NCBI RefSeq assembly: GCF_016592435.1
Contig: NZ_AP014545.1
Coordinates: 1,620,693-1,684,692 of the forward strand
Length of the DNA: 64,000 bases
Origin: Amphritea japonica ATCC BAA-1530
GTDB lineage: Bacteria > Pseudomonadota > Gammaproteobacteria > Pseudomonadales > Balneatricaceae
Direction: 5' to 3'
The notes beneath the pieces are model-generated. The model saw nothing but the letters and a program-made list of their open reading frames with translations, was not told the DNA's origin and searched no databases. Shown here piece by piece: positions 8,613-15,191 of the stretch. Made by a program: the position numbers and the translations under genes. Each line of letters starts with the position of its first letter. Within the stretch, counting starts at the first letter, position 1.

Positions 8613-9077
8613 GTGGTGCCTGATCTGCCGTCAACCCCCGTTGGGTATCAGATACGAAATCCTGACTTCGCCGAAGAGGTAGAACGGGTTTTCTATCAGG
8701 CACCTTTTGTGCGCCACCTGGATTTTGAACTTGTCTCGTTTGAAGCGGGGCGCTGTGAATCAAGGGTGCTGTTGCAGGCACAACACCTGCAACAGGATGG
8801 TTACGTCCATGCCGGCGTGCAGGCCACGCTGGCAGATCATACAGCAGGCACAGCGGCGGCCACGTTGCTGTCCGAAGGGCAGATAATTTTAACCGCTGAG
8901 TTTAAAGTAAATCTGCTCAGGGCGGCCAAAGGTGAACAGTTGTACTGCCGTTCGTGGGTGCTTAAGCCGGGTAGGCAACTGATCATTGCAGAGTCAGAAC
9001 TCTTTTGTCTCGCGGGAGAGAAAGCTGAGCTGGTCTCAAAAGCGACCGTTACCCTGGCGGTGGTTGATAAGCGTTGA
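8613..9077 (+). CDS. PaaI-type hotdog acyl-CoA thioesterase
   Basis: The 154-residue protein has the PaaI-type hotdog pattern, with HAGVQATLADHTAG near residues 69-82 forming the central helix and active site, and the LTAEFKVNLLRAA strand following. Enzymes of this kind hydrolyse acyl-CoA to free acid and CoA. The GTG start abuts the stop codon of the ligase gene with no intervening base, indicating translational coupling; a second GTG follows at once. Its job may be to release CoA from stalled intermediates, but the substrate is unknown. It is one of two intact thioesterase genes in this operon. Confidence 0.78.
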   Translation: MVPDLPSTPVGYQIRNPDFAEEVERVFYQAPFVRHLDFELVSFEAGRCESRVLLQAQHLQQDGYVHAGVQATLADHTAGTAAATLLSEGQIILTAEFKVNLLRAAKGEQLYCRSWVLKPGRQLIIAESELFCLAGEKAELVSKATVTLAVVDKR

Positions 9078-9254
9078 TGCTTTAAATTGACATACAGTGT
9101 GCCTCTCAACACTGCCATGATCTCTCGTCTCTTAAAAAAACAGTATTGAAAGACCCTGCTAAGACGTCAGCGACGGGTTAGCAGCTTGTCTCATATAGCC
9201 TGATAGAAATATCACTGACAGTAAGACAAATAATAAAAAATTACGGAGTTTTCT

Positions 9255-9674
9255 ATGCCTGTCATAACAGTTGAGGAGATGAACGTTTTCTTGAACGAAC
9301 ATTTTCCCCAGGGTGAAAAGTTTGGTGTCTTAACTGGCATGGGCGATGCCTGGGCGGAGATGAGGCTACCGGTAGATGATGAACATCTGCGCCCCGGTGG
9401 TACGGTTTCAGGACCGTCAATGATGGCCTTGGCCGATGTTTGTATGTATGCCGCATTGTTGGGGCAGATTGGTCTGGTTCCGTTGGCGGTGACGACTAAT
9501 CTGAATATCAACTTCATGAATAAGCCTGAATCCGGGCGGGATCTGGTAGCCCGTTGTAATCTGATGAAAGTCGGTAAGCGACTGGCGGTCGGAGAAGTGT
9601 GGATTCGGTCAGAGGGTTGCGAAGAGATAGTCGCACACACCACATTAACTTATTCAATTCCCGTGGAGCGTTAA
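9255..9674 (+). CDS. Second PaaI-type hotdog thioesterase
   Basis: The 139-residue protein is a hotdog-fold thioesterase: RPGGTVSGPSMMALADVCMY holds the conserved glycines and the catalytic aspartate region, and LAVTTNLNINFMNKP is the usual following strand. It differs clearly from the thioesterase at 8613, so it is not a recent duplicate. A 177-base gap precedes it and an ACGGAG ribosome site lies before the ATG. The hydrolase gene starts two bases after its stop. The substrate is unknown; an acyl-CoA made by the neighbouring enzymes is the obvious guess. Confidence 0.8.
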   Translation: MPVITVEEMNVFLNEHFPQGEKFGVLTGMGDAWAEMRLPVDDEHLRPGGTVSGPSMMALADVCMYAALLGQIGLVPLAVTTNLNINFMNKPESGRDLVARCNLMKVGKRLAVGEVWIRSEGCEEIVAHTTLTYSIPVER

Positions 9675-9676
9675 CG

Positions 9677-10480
9677 ATGGCGTCTATTGAGTGGCAGGAA
9701 CGCCTGTTTACCCTGGCGGATGGTACTGAGATATTCGGCTTGCACGGTTGTCATGCTGACAATACAGCTAAAGACAAACCAACGCTGGTATTGCTGCATG
9801 AGGCGTTAGGGCATATCGGTATGTGGAAAAACTTTCCGCAACAGCTGGCGGAAGCGACCGGGTTGGATCTGTTGGTCTATGAGCGCCGGGGGTATGGACG
9901 CTCATCACCGATTACACTACCACGCCCGGATGATTATCTGGAGGAAGAGGGAAAATACTGGCTCCAGCCGGTCCTGGATGCTGCGGGGCTGAAGCAGGTT
10001 ATTCTGGTCGGCCACAGCGATGGAGGCTCGATTGCACTGGTAGGCGCAGCCTGTCTGACGGATCGGATTGTCGCTATTATTACTGAAGCGGCGCATATTC
10101 GTATTGATGCGTTAACCACCGCCGGTATTGTCGAAGCGGTTGAGTTGTATAAAACCACTGAGTTGCCTGAGCGGCTGGCCCGCTATCACGGTGAGCGTAC
10201 CGATCTGATATTTCGGGCCTGGAGTGAAACCTGGCTGCGAGATCGATTTCAGCCTTTAGATCTGACCGGCTATCTGAATCAGATAACCTGTCCGGCACTG
10301 ATTATTCAGGGTGCTGATGATCAGTATGGGGAAGTGGCACAGGTTGAAGATATTGTCAGTGGCATTGGCGAGAAAGCAGACGCGCTTTTTCTTCCCGGCT
10401 GTGGTCATGTACCGCATCTTCAGGCATCCGCTGCGACGCTGGCAGCGATGCAGGCGTTTATTGAATCTTTGGATTTATAA
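9677..10480 (+). CDS. Alpha/beta hydrolase
   Basis: The 267-residue protein is an alpha/beta-hydrolase with oxyanion segment LLHEALGHIGMW, nucleophile elbow GHSDGG (Ser), an acid in QGADDQYG and catalytic histidine in GCGHVPHLQ. It has no signal peptide and should be cytoplasmic. I chose the ATG at 9677, two bases after the preceding stop, rather than an in-frame ATG inside the thioesterase gene. It ends the acyl-CoA operon and may act as an esterase or thioesterase on a pathway intermediate; the sequence does not fix the substrate. Confidence 0.82.
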   Translation: MASIEWQERLFTLADGTEIFGLHGCHADNTAKDKPTLVLLHEALGHIGMWKNFPQQLAEATGLDLLVYERRGYGRSSPITLPRPDDYLEEEGKYWLQPVLDAAGLKQVILVGHSDGGSIALVGAACLTDRIVAIITEAAHIRIDALTTAGIVEAVELYKTTELPERLARYHGERTDLIFRAWSETWLRDRFQPLDLTGYLNQITCPALIIQGADDQYGEVAQVEDIVSGIGEKADALFLPGCGHVPHLQASAATLAAMQAFIESLDL

Positions 10481-10922
10481 GCTCGTTATTCGATGGGGCA
10501 TTGAGATCTGACTGTGTTGATATGCATTAGTCCGTGCTGATATCTGAGCACTGATATGACCTAACCTTAAAGGATTGTCTATAAGTTGATGGGGGGCATT
10601 CCAACTAAAATACTTATCCTGAAGAGCACTTTGATATCATCGTAGTGTTCTTCTGTCTCATCAGCAGCAGTCACTACATAAAATCGATCTGTCATACAGT
10701 CTGCCAACAAATACATATGATGGGGAGTACTATGATGGCGCTTGGTAGCATCTGAAAAATTCCACATCCCCTCTAAATAACATCGTCGGACTGTACGTGA
10801 CGATGCTTCATCTCTGCCAACCCAACAGCAAAGAGTAAAAAATTAAAAGTTTTTGTCACCTTTTCCTTCGCGACGCATCTTTATGGGTATACCTAATCTT
10901 TTTAGTCGTAATGGAGAGCCTT
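10481..10922. other. Intergenic region with a possible gene remnant and a promoter area
   Basis: These 442 bases hold no convincing intact gene. On the minus strand an open stretch of about 85 codons runs from about 10833 to 10579. The part near the right end should contain the promoter of the ferritin-like operon. TGTCACC at 10854-10860 is a possible ECF-type -35 element, but I could not find a clear matching -10. Confidence 0.4.
10579..10833 (-). pseudogene. Possible gene remnant, unrecognised
   Basis: An open minus-strand stretch reads through WVGRDEASSRTVRRCYLEG and MWNFSDATKRHHSTPHH to a stop at 10579-10581. The first ATG is in the middle of the stretch (complement of 10765-10767) and gives only 62 residues. 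The composition looks protein-like, but no start or ribosome site precedes the upstream part. I do not recognise the family. It could be the tail of a decayed gene, a short real gene, or chance. Confidence 0.22.
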
Positions 10923-11525
10923 ATGTCAAAATTATTGTCACAGCAAGTTCAAACGTCATCTGCTACTACGCTAGAAGTTCCCAGTCGCCGAAGTTTTTTT
11001 CGTTCGGGAGGGCAGTTAACACTCTCGGCGATGAGCCTCGCTATGTTGTCAGGTCTTAACGCTAAAGTGGCGAGTGCATCAGATAAGCAAACAATGATTG
11101 ATATTCAAATTATCAATACAGCGATCGCTGCGGAGCATGAAGCTGTAGCAGCCTATCAATTGGGTGCGGAAAGTGGCTTGTTATCAACGCCAGTATTGAA
11201 TGTCGCAGTACAGTTTCAAGGCCATCATAAAGAACACATCGATGCCCTGACCCAAGCGATTAAGTCATTAGGTGCTGAGGCGGTAGACCCGCTGGCGAAG
11301 TATGAATTTCCAGTTGAAAAACTTAAATCAGAAACTGATGTTTTAACATTTGCGGCTAGTTTGGAGCGGGGAGCTGTCAGCGCCTATGCCGGGGCAATAC
11401 CGCTGTTTGAGCAGCGAGAATTATCTAAAGCCGCAGCCAGTATCCTTGCGGATGAAGCCATGCATTGGGCGGTATTAAGGCAGGTGCTAGGGCTTGATCC
11501 AGTGCCGGGTGCATTCTTTTCATGA
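10923..11525 (+). CDS. Tat-exported ferritin-like domain protein
   Basis: The 200-residue protein begins with a probable twin-arginine signal (PSRRSFFRSGG near residues 20-30, then a hydrophobic stretch and an alanine-rich cleavage region). The mature part is a four-helix ferritin-like bundle with possible metal ligands in AAEHEAVAAYQLG, GHHKEHIDA, SLERGAVSAY and DEAMHWAVLR. Tat export implies folding with metal in the cytoplasm before release to the periplasm. The ATG at 10923 follows GGAGAG at a good distance. The next gene, a cytochrome, overlaps its stop by four bases. A periplasmic iron or peroxide-handling role is plausible but inferred. Confidence 0.8.
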   Translation: MSKLLSQQVQTSSATTLEVPSRRSFFRSGGQLTLSAMSLAMLSGLNAKVASASDKQTMIDIQIINTAIAAEHEAVAAYQLGAESGLLSTPVLNVAVQFQGHHKEHIDALTQAIKSLGAEAVDPLAKYEFPVEKLKSETDVLTFAASLERGAVSAYAGAIPLFEQRELSKAAASILADEAMHWAVLRQVLGLDPVPGAFFS

Positions 11526-11977
11526 TATATCGCCGTGTGCTGCCGGTATTTGTATGTTGTATATTGAGTATATGGAATAGCGGCATACTCGCGGAAGAGC
11601 AGGCACTGGGCCTGCTTTCAAAGCCTCTTTCCAGGCCGCTTTCAGAGGTGCAGACAACCATATCAGTACAGGCTGGAAAGGCTCACTATGCAATGTGTTT
11701 GGGTTGCCATTCTCCCGGTTACAACCGCACCGGCCCTATGCACTGTGGTGTGTTCGGTCGGCAGGCCGGTAGTCAGGAAGGTTACCAGTACAGTGAGGCC
11801 TTAAAAGCATCATCTCTACGTTGGAATCGGCAAGCTCTCGACCTGTTTCTTGAGGCACCAACTAAAATGGTGCCTGGAACCTCGATGACTTTCGCGGGCA
11901 TCCCTGATGCCAGTGTCAGAACGCAGTTGATTGACTATCTGGTCACATTGGCGCCAGAGCATAAAGATTGTGAATGA
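11522..11977 (+). CDS. Small monohaem c-type cytochrome
   Basis: The 151-residue protein has a signal peptide (about 24 residues) and a class I cytochrome c domain with haem site CLGCH (Cys59, Cys62, His63) and a likely axial methionine in PGTSMTFAG (Met122). It resembles cytochrome c2/c550-type soluble electron carriers. Its ATG overlaps the stop of the ferritin-like gene (ATGA), so the two are translationally coupled and probably function together in the periplasm. Export would be by Sec, with haem attached there. Its redox partner is unknown; the neighbouring ferritin-like protein is the natural candidate. Confidence 0.85.
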   Translation: MIYRRVLPVFVCCILSIWNSGILAEEQALGLLSKPLSRPLSEVQTTISVQAGKAHYAMCLGCHSPGYNRTGPMHCGVFGRQAGSQEGYQYSEALKASSLRWNRQALDLFLEAPTKMVPGTSMTFAGIPDASVRTQLIDYLVTLAPEHKDCE

Positions 11978-11990
11978 AGATAGGATCTAT

Positions 11991-12671
11991 ATGGATTATT
12001 CAATACAGGCATTAGCATCGAATAGGCTACATGCAGAATATTTCTCCGAGTCGGATTTAGAATTAATAACTCGTGTCCGGTCGGGTAATTCAGCGGCCTT
12101 TGAGCCAATAATGAGGCGCTATAACCAAAGACTGTTTCGTTTGTCGCGTAGCCTGTGTAAAAACGACTCCGATGCGATGGATATTCTTCAGGACAGCTAT
12201 GTTGTTGCCTATGAAAAACTAGCGCAGTTTTCCGGGCCCGATGGGTTTGTGGGCTGGTTGTCTCGTATCGTACGCAACGAGGCGCTTATGCGAATACGTA
12301 GAAATAAACTTGTCGATATCTGTTCCATTCAGGATCATGAACCACTCTCTTTAAATAAAGAGGGGCCTTCTGAGATTTTGGCGCAAGGGCAATTGACGAC
12401 AATAATTGAGCAAGCTATTGATCAGTTACCTGATGGTTATGCCAGTGTGTTTGTGATGCGGGGTGTACAGCAATTAACAACGCAGGAAACAGCGATCTCG
12501 CTTGATCTGGAAATTGATGTCGTTAAAAAACGATATTCCAGAGCGAAAAAGAAGCTTCGCCAACAGTTAGAACTACATATTCAAGCAGCAGGCCTTGATG
12601 TGTTTGAGTTTGCGGGTGAGCATTGTGATGCAGTTGTCAGCAACGTCTTAGCACGGATCAATCAACGGTAA
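11991..12671 (+). CDS. ECF-type sigma factor
   Basis: The 226-residue protein has sigma-70 region 2 (AAFEPIMRRYNQRLFRLSRS, then DAMDILQDSYVVAYEKLAQF and WLSRIVRNEALMRIRR) and region 4 (INQLPDGY-like segment at QLPDGYASVFVMRG, then the helix-turn-helix and KKRYSRAKKKLRQQ). It lacks regions 1 and 3, as ECF sigma factors do. The ATG at 11991 follows AGGA, 13 bases after the cytochrome stop. No anti-sigma gene follows. It probably drives its own operon and perhaps a small stress regulon; the inducing signal is unknown. Confidence 0.88.
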   Translation: MDYSIQALASNRLHAEYFSESDLELITRVRSGNSAAFEPIMRRYNQRLFRLSRSLCKNDSDAMDILQDSYVVAYEKLAQFSGPDGFVGWLSRIVRNEALMRIRRNKLVDICSIQDHEPLSLNKEGPSEILAQGQLTTIIEQAIDQLPDGYASVFVMRGVQQLTTQETAISLDLEIDVVKKRYSRAKKKLRQQLELHIQAAGLDVFEFAGEHCDAVVSNVLARINQR

Positions 12672-13144
12672 ACAAAGGGGGCAGAGTGATTGGGTCTATC
12701 CAGTTACGCTGGCTCTTTTTATGGCTTCAATTTACACCGTTCATTCATTTTTGTAATAAATCCAATATCACAGCCCGGCCTGCCGGGCGGGCGCGGGCGC
12801 AGCGACTTCCCTGGGTGTTTCGCTTAGAAACGGCGCTGCGCCATTTATTAAAAATAAGTGGCCTTAACACACCCACAAACAGTCCTTGCTTAATCCGCTG
12901 CTAAGCCAGTCACACAGAGGGGAAGTATATTTCGTGTTAACTACTCGTTTTTATTCCTGAGGAAAAATTATTCATGCAGATGTAAGAGGGGGATAATCAT
13001 TTATATTTCATTTTTTTGTGGCAGTTGTGGCGTTGACATGAAATATTTAAAACAATAAAGATCGCGTAGCGGGCAAGGGCTGCTAAAAAATCAATTTTAT
13101 TAGTCCTTTACGTGGCTTGGGTTAAGTACCAAGAAATGGAAAAA
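12672..13144. other. Intergenic region with a GC-rich patch followed by AT-rich DNA
   Basis: These 473 bases hold no convincing gene. A 72-codon open frame near 12686-12904 runs through the inverted-repeat patch and has no protein-like features. The left half contains the GC-rich repeat described separately. The right half, up to the peptidase start, is AT-rich and presumably holds its promoter, though I could not pick a clear -35/-10 pair. Confidence 0.5.
12773..12842. repeat. GC-rich patch with nested inverted repeats
   Basis: In otherwise AT-leaning intergenic DNA lies a sharply GC-rich patch. It opens with a short hairpin (GCCCGGCCTGCCGGGC) and continues with a 9-bp perfect inverted repeat, GGCGCAGCG (12796-12804) and CGCTGCGCC (12834-12842), around a 29-base loop. 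It has no T-run, so it is not a standard terminator. It may be a small dispersed palindromic element or its remnant. Confidence 0.4.
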
Positions 13145-13777
13145 ATGAAATTGAAAGGACTAATGCGTATCTTAGCTATGAGCTTTATTATGGCTCACAG
13201 CGCTATATCTAATGCAGATATTTATCAGCTTCAGCAAAATCTATTTGTTGCTGGAATTCAGTCGGGTGAGTTTGACTATTTTGCATCACCAAATAAAAAT
13301 GGGAGGCAGCGGCAGGCTAATTGGTGTTGGGCAGCCTCTATTCAAATGGTTCTTAATTACCATGGGCTCTATGTTTCTCAAGAGCAAGTAGTCCAAAAAA
13401 TCTATGGCGGTCAAATCGACCAGCCTGCAAACTCCAATCAAATTCTGAACGCATTAACAGGATGGGCTCCCGATAATAGAGGCCGTAGCTCCTCTATTTA
13501 TGCAAAACCATATACATCTTCAGGTAGAGAGCTTGTGCAAGCATTGGCAAATAAGTGGCCTTTAATAGTTGGTCTTCGAAATCCTAATGGAGGTATTGGT
13601 CACGCTGTAGTTCTTACAGCCGTTTATTACTCAGTAGACCAATTTAATAATCCGATCTTAAACGGAGTTGTTTTACGTGATCCGTGGCCTGGTAGTCCAT
13701 CAAGGCAGAAACTCTCCTGGAACGAGTTTCAGTCAAGGTTAATGTTCATGACACAAGTTTATGTTGAAAGGCTTTAG
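13145..13777 (+). CDS. Secreted papain-like cysteine peptidase
   Basis: The 210-residue product has a signal peptide with probable cleavage after ISNA (about residue 24). The mature domain has a papain-like layout: QANWCWAAS (Cys61), GIGHAVVLTAV (His153) and LRDPWPG (Asp179), giving a plausible Cys-His-Asp triad as in the C39-like/papain-like_cys_pep families. The gene is more AT-rich than its neighbours and has no operon partner, suggesting acquisition. In-frame ATGs also occur at 13112 and 13136, but only the start at 13145 gives a tidy signal peptide. Target unknown; it could process or degrade extracellular proteins. Confidence 0.75.
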   Translation: MKLKGLMRILAMSFIMAHSAISNADIYQLQQNLFVAGIQSGEFDYFASPNKNGRQRQANWCWAASIQMVLNYHGLYVSQEQVVQKIYGGQIDQPANSNQILNALTGWAPDNRGRSSSIYAKPYTSSGRELVQALANKWPLIVGLRNPNGGIGHAVVLTAVYYSVDQFNNPILNGVVLRDPWPGSPSRQKLSWNEFQSRLMFMTQVYVERL

Positions 13778-13779
13778 CA

Positions 13780-14183
13780 AACGTATATAGGCGAACCGAC
13801 GAAACTAATTTTCCACCTCCTGTGTTTGACGCAATGCAGGGAGAGGTGATTAGTAATGACGCCGAGAATAAGGTACTGATCAATAGGTTTCCCATCCTAA
13901 CCGAGCAGTTGAATCCCTACGGCACTATGCAGGGTGGTGTCGTATCGGCAATTGTGGATAATACTCAGTGGTCCACTGAGTATGCTGGTTTCACCCCCCT
14001 AATTTTACCCGCTATATGGAAATAAAATATGGGAAGGTTATCACGCCAGATCTTGGCTATATCTATGTGACAGCACGGTTTATTGAGAAAAAGAAACGAC
14101 AACTGTTTTTTGAAGCTATGGCTGAAGATAAGGATGGCGCTAAGCTAGCGTCAGCTATGTCTGTACAGTGGATTATTGATTGA
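13780..14183 (+). pseudogene. Thioesterase (PaaI/hotdog) pseudogene with two frameshifts
   Basis: Three reading frames join to spell one hotdog thioesterase. The first reads TNFPPPVFDAMQGEV through NPYGTMQGGVVSAIVDNT (about 13804-13965). The second reads SGPLSMLVSPP (13967-13999). The third reads PNFTRYMEIKYGKVITPDLG to SVQWIID and a stop at 14181-14183. The breaks fit one extra base at about 13966 and one extra C in the six-C run at 13994-13999. No proper start remains: the frame runs back into the end of the peptidase gene, so the N-terminus seems lost. A sequencing error could explain the C-run but not easily both. Confidence 0.8.
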
Positions 14184-14241
14184 TAGAGAAGATGGATACG
14201 GTGCTATTCTGTGTTTGGCGTTAACGTTATATGGAGATCAA

Positions 14242-14529
14242 ATGAGCAGACGCTGTCAAAGGAATGAGAAGCCGGAAGGCCCGTTGATTAGTTTCCTAAT
14301 GGGCCAGTTAGCAGCTGCATTGTTTGCAGTGCCAACAGCTGCACTATTGTGGTTTGCGACAAACAAGCAGTTAGCCCTGTGGGGGCCAGGCGGAGCGTTC
14401 ATTGGTGCAACAGGCTTCTGGCTAATCCTGGCTTGTTTCGCCTTTGTTTCTCTATTTATACCGCGCTTTTTTCCTTCCCTGTTGGGAAAGGTCTGGAATG
14501 GCATCATAAGAATTGAACAGTGGTTTTAA
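14242..14529 (+). CDS. Small two-helix membrane protein, unknown
   Basis: The 95-residue product starts MSRRCQRNEKPEGPLISFLM at an ATG preceded by GGAG at the right distance. It contains two hydrophobic segments, roughly residues 18-37 and 48-73, and a positively charged start, so it is probably an inner-membrane protein with both ends in the cytoplasm. I recognise no family. It lies between the thioesterase remnant and the convergent response-regulator gene, without an operon partner. The good ribosome site and clean hydrophobic pattern support it being real. Confidence 0.6.
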   Translation: MSRRCQRNEKPEGPLISFLMGQLAAALFAVPTAALLWFATNKQLALWGPGGAFIGATGFWLILACFAFVSLFIPRFFPSLLGKVWNGIIRIEQWF

Positions 14530-14570
14530 AACACGCCGGAGGTTCTTGCTTAACCTATGTCAACAACCGC

Positions 14571-15179
14571 TCAGTTTTCTAACTGAGCGGCCTGATTGAC
14601 CAGATCTGGCAGGCTTTCTGCGTGCATTTTACTCATTACTCTGGAGCGGTGAACCTCAACGGTTTTCGGACTGATGCCCAGCTCTTCAGCAATTTCACGA
14701 TTGGATTTTCCTGATACTACCAGGGTCATGACTTCCCGTTCTCGACGGCTTAAGTCTTCGTAGCGTTTGATTATCTGCTCTTGCTGTTGCTGATCGGCAA
14801 ACATCACATCGGCTTTTTTCAACGCGTTCTGTACCAGCGGGATCAGGACTTCATCATCAAAGGGCTTTTCGAGGAAATCGATGGCACCGTTTTTCATCGC
14901 GGTGACGGCCATAGGAATATCCCCGTGGCCACTGAGCACGATGATGGGTAGGTTGATCTCTCGTTCCAGCATAATCTGTTGCAACGCGAGTCCGTTTATT
15001 TCAGGCATCCGTACATCCAGTAACATACAGCCTTTGTCGCCCTTATAATTGCTCAGGAAATCCCGGGCAGAGGAGAAACTCTCGACGGGCAGGTCATCAC
15101 TTTCCAACAACCACTGCATGGAATCTCGAAAGTCATCATCGTCATCAACAATGAAAACGGTACCGTTGTATCTACTCAT
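14571..15179 (-). CDS. FixJ-type response regulator
   Basis: The 202-residue protein has an N-terminal receiver domain with acidic pocket VDDDDD, phosphoacceptor Asp55 (CMLLDVRMPE) and FLEKPFDDE containing the conserved lysine. A C-terminal LuxR/FixJ helix-turn-helix follows (LSRREREVMTLVVSGKSNRE and GISPKTVEVHRSRVMSKM). It is a transcription activator of the FixJ/NodW/TodT class. The sensor kinase gene lies 12 bases upstream on the same strand, so they form a pair. The divergent acyl-CoA ligase gene beyond the kinase is the likeliest target. Confidence 0.92.
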   Translation of the reverse strand: MSRYNGTVFIVDDDDDFRDSMQWLLESDDLPVESFSSARDFLSNYKGDKGCMLLDVRMPEINGLALQQIMLEREINLPIIVLSGHGDIPMAVTAMKNGAIDFLEKPFDDEVLIPLVQNALKKADVMFADQQQQEQIIKRYEDLSRREREVMTLVVSGKSNREIAEELGISPKTVEVHRSRVMSKMHAESLPDLVNQAAQLEN

Positions 15180-15191
15180 TTATCTTAGATC

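Noticed and set aside
12686-12904. 72-codon plus-strand open frame after the ECF sigma gene
   Set aside because: It runs through a GC-rich inverted-repeat patch, has no protein-like pattern and only a chance start; better explained as noncoding repeat DNA.
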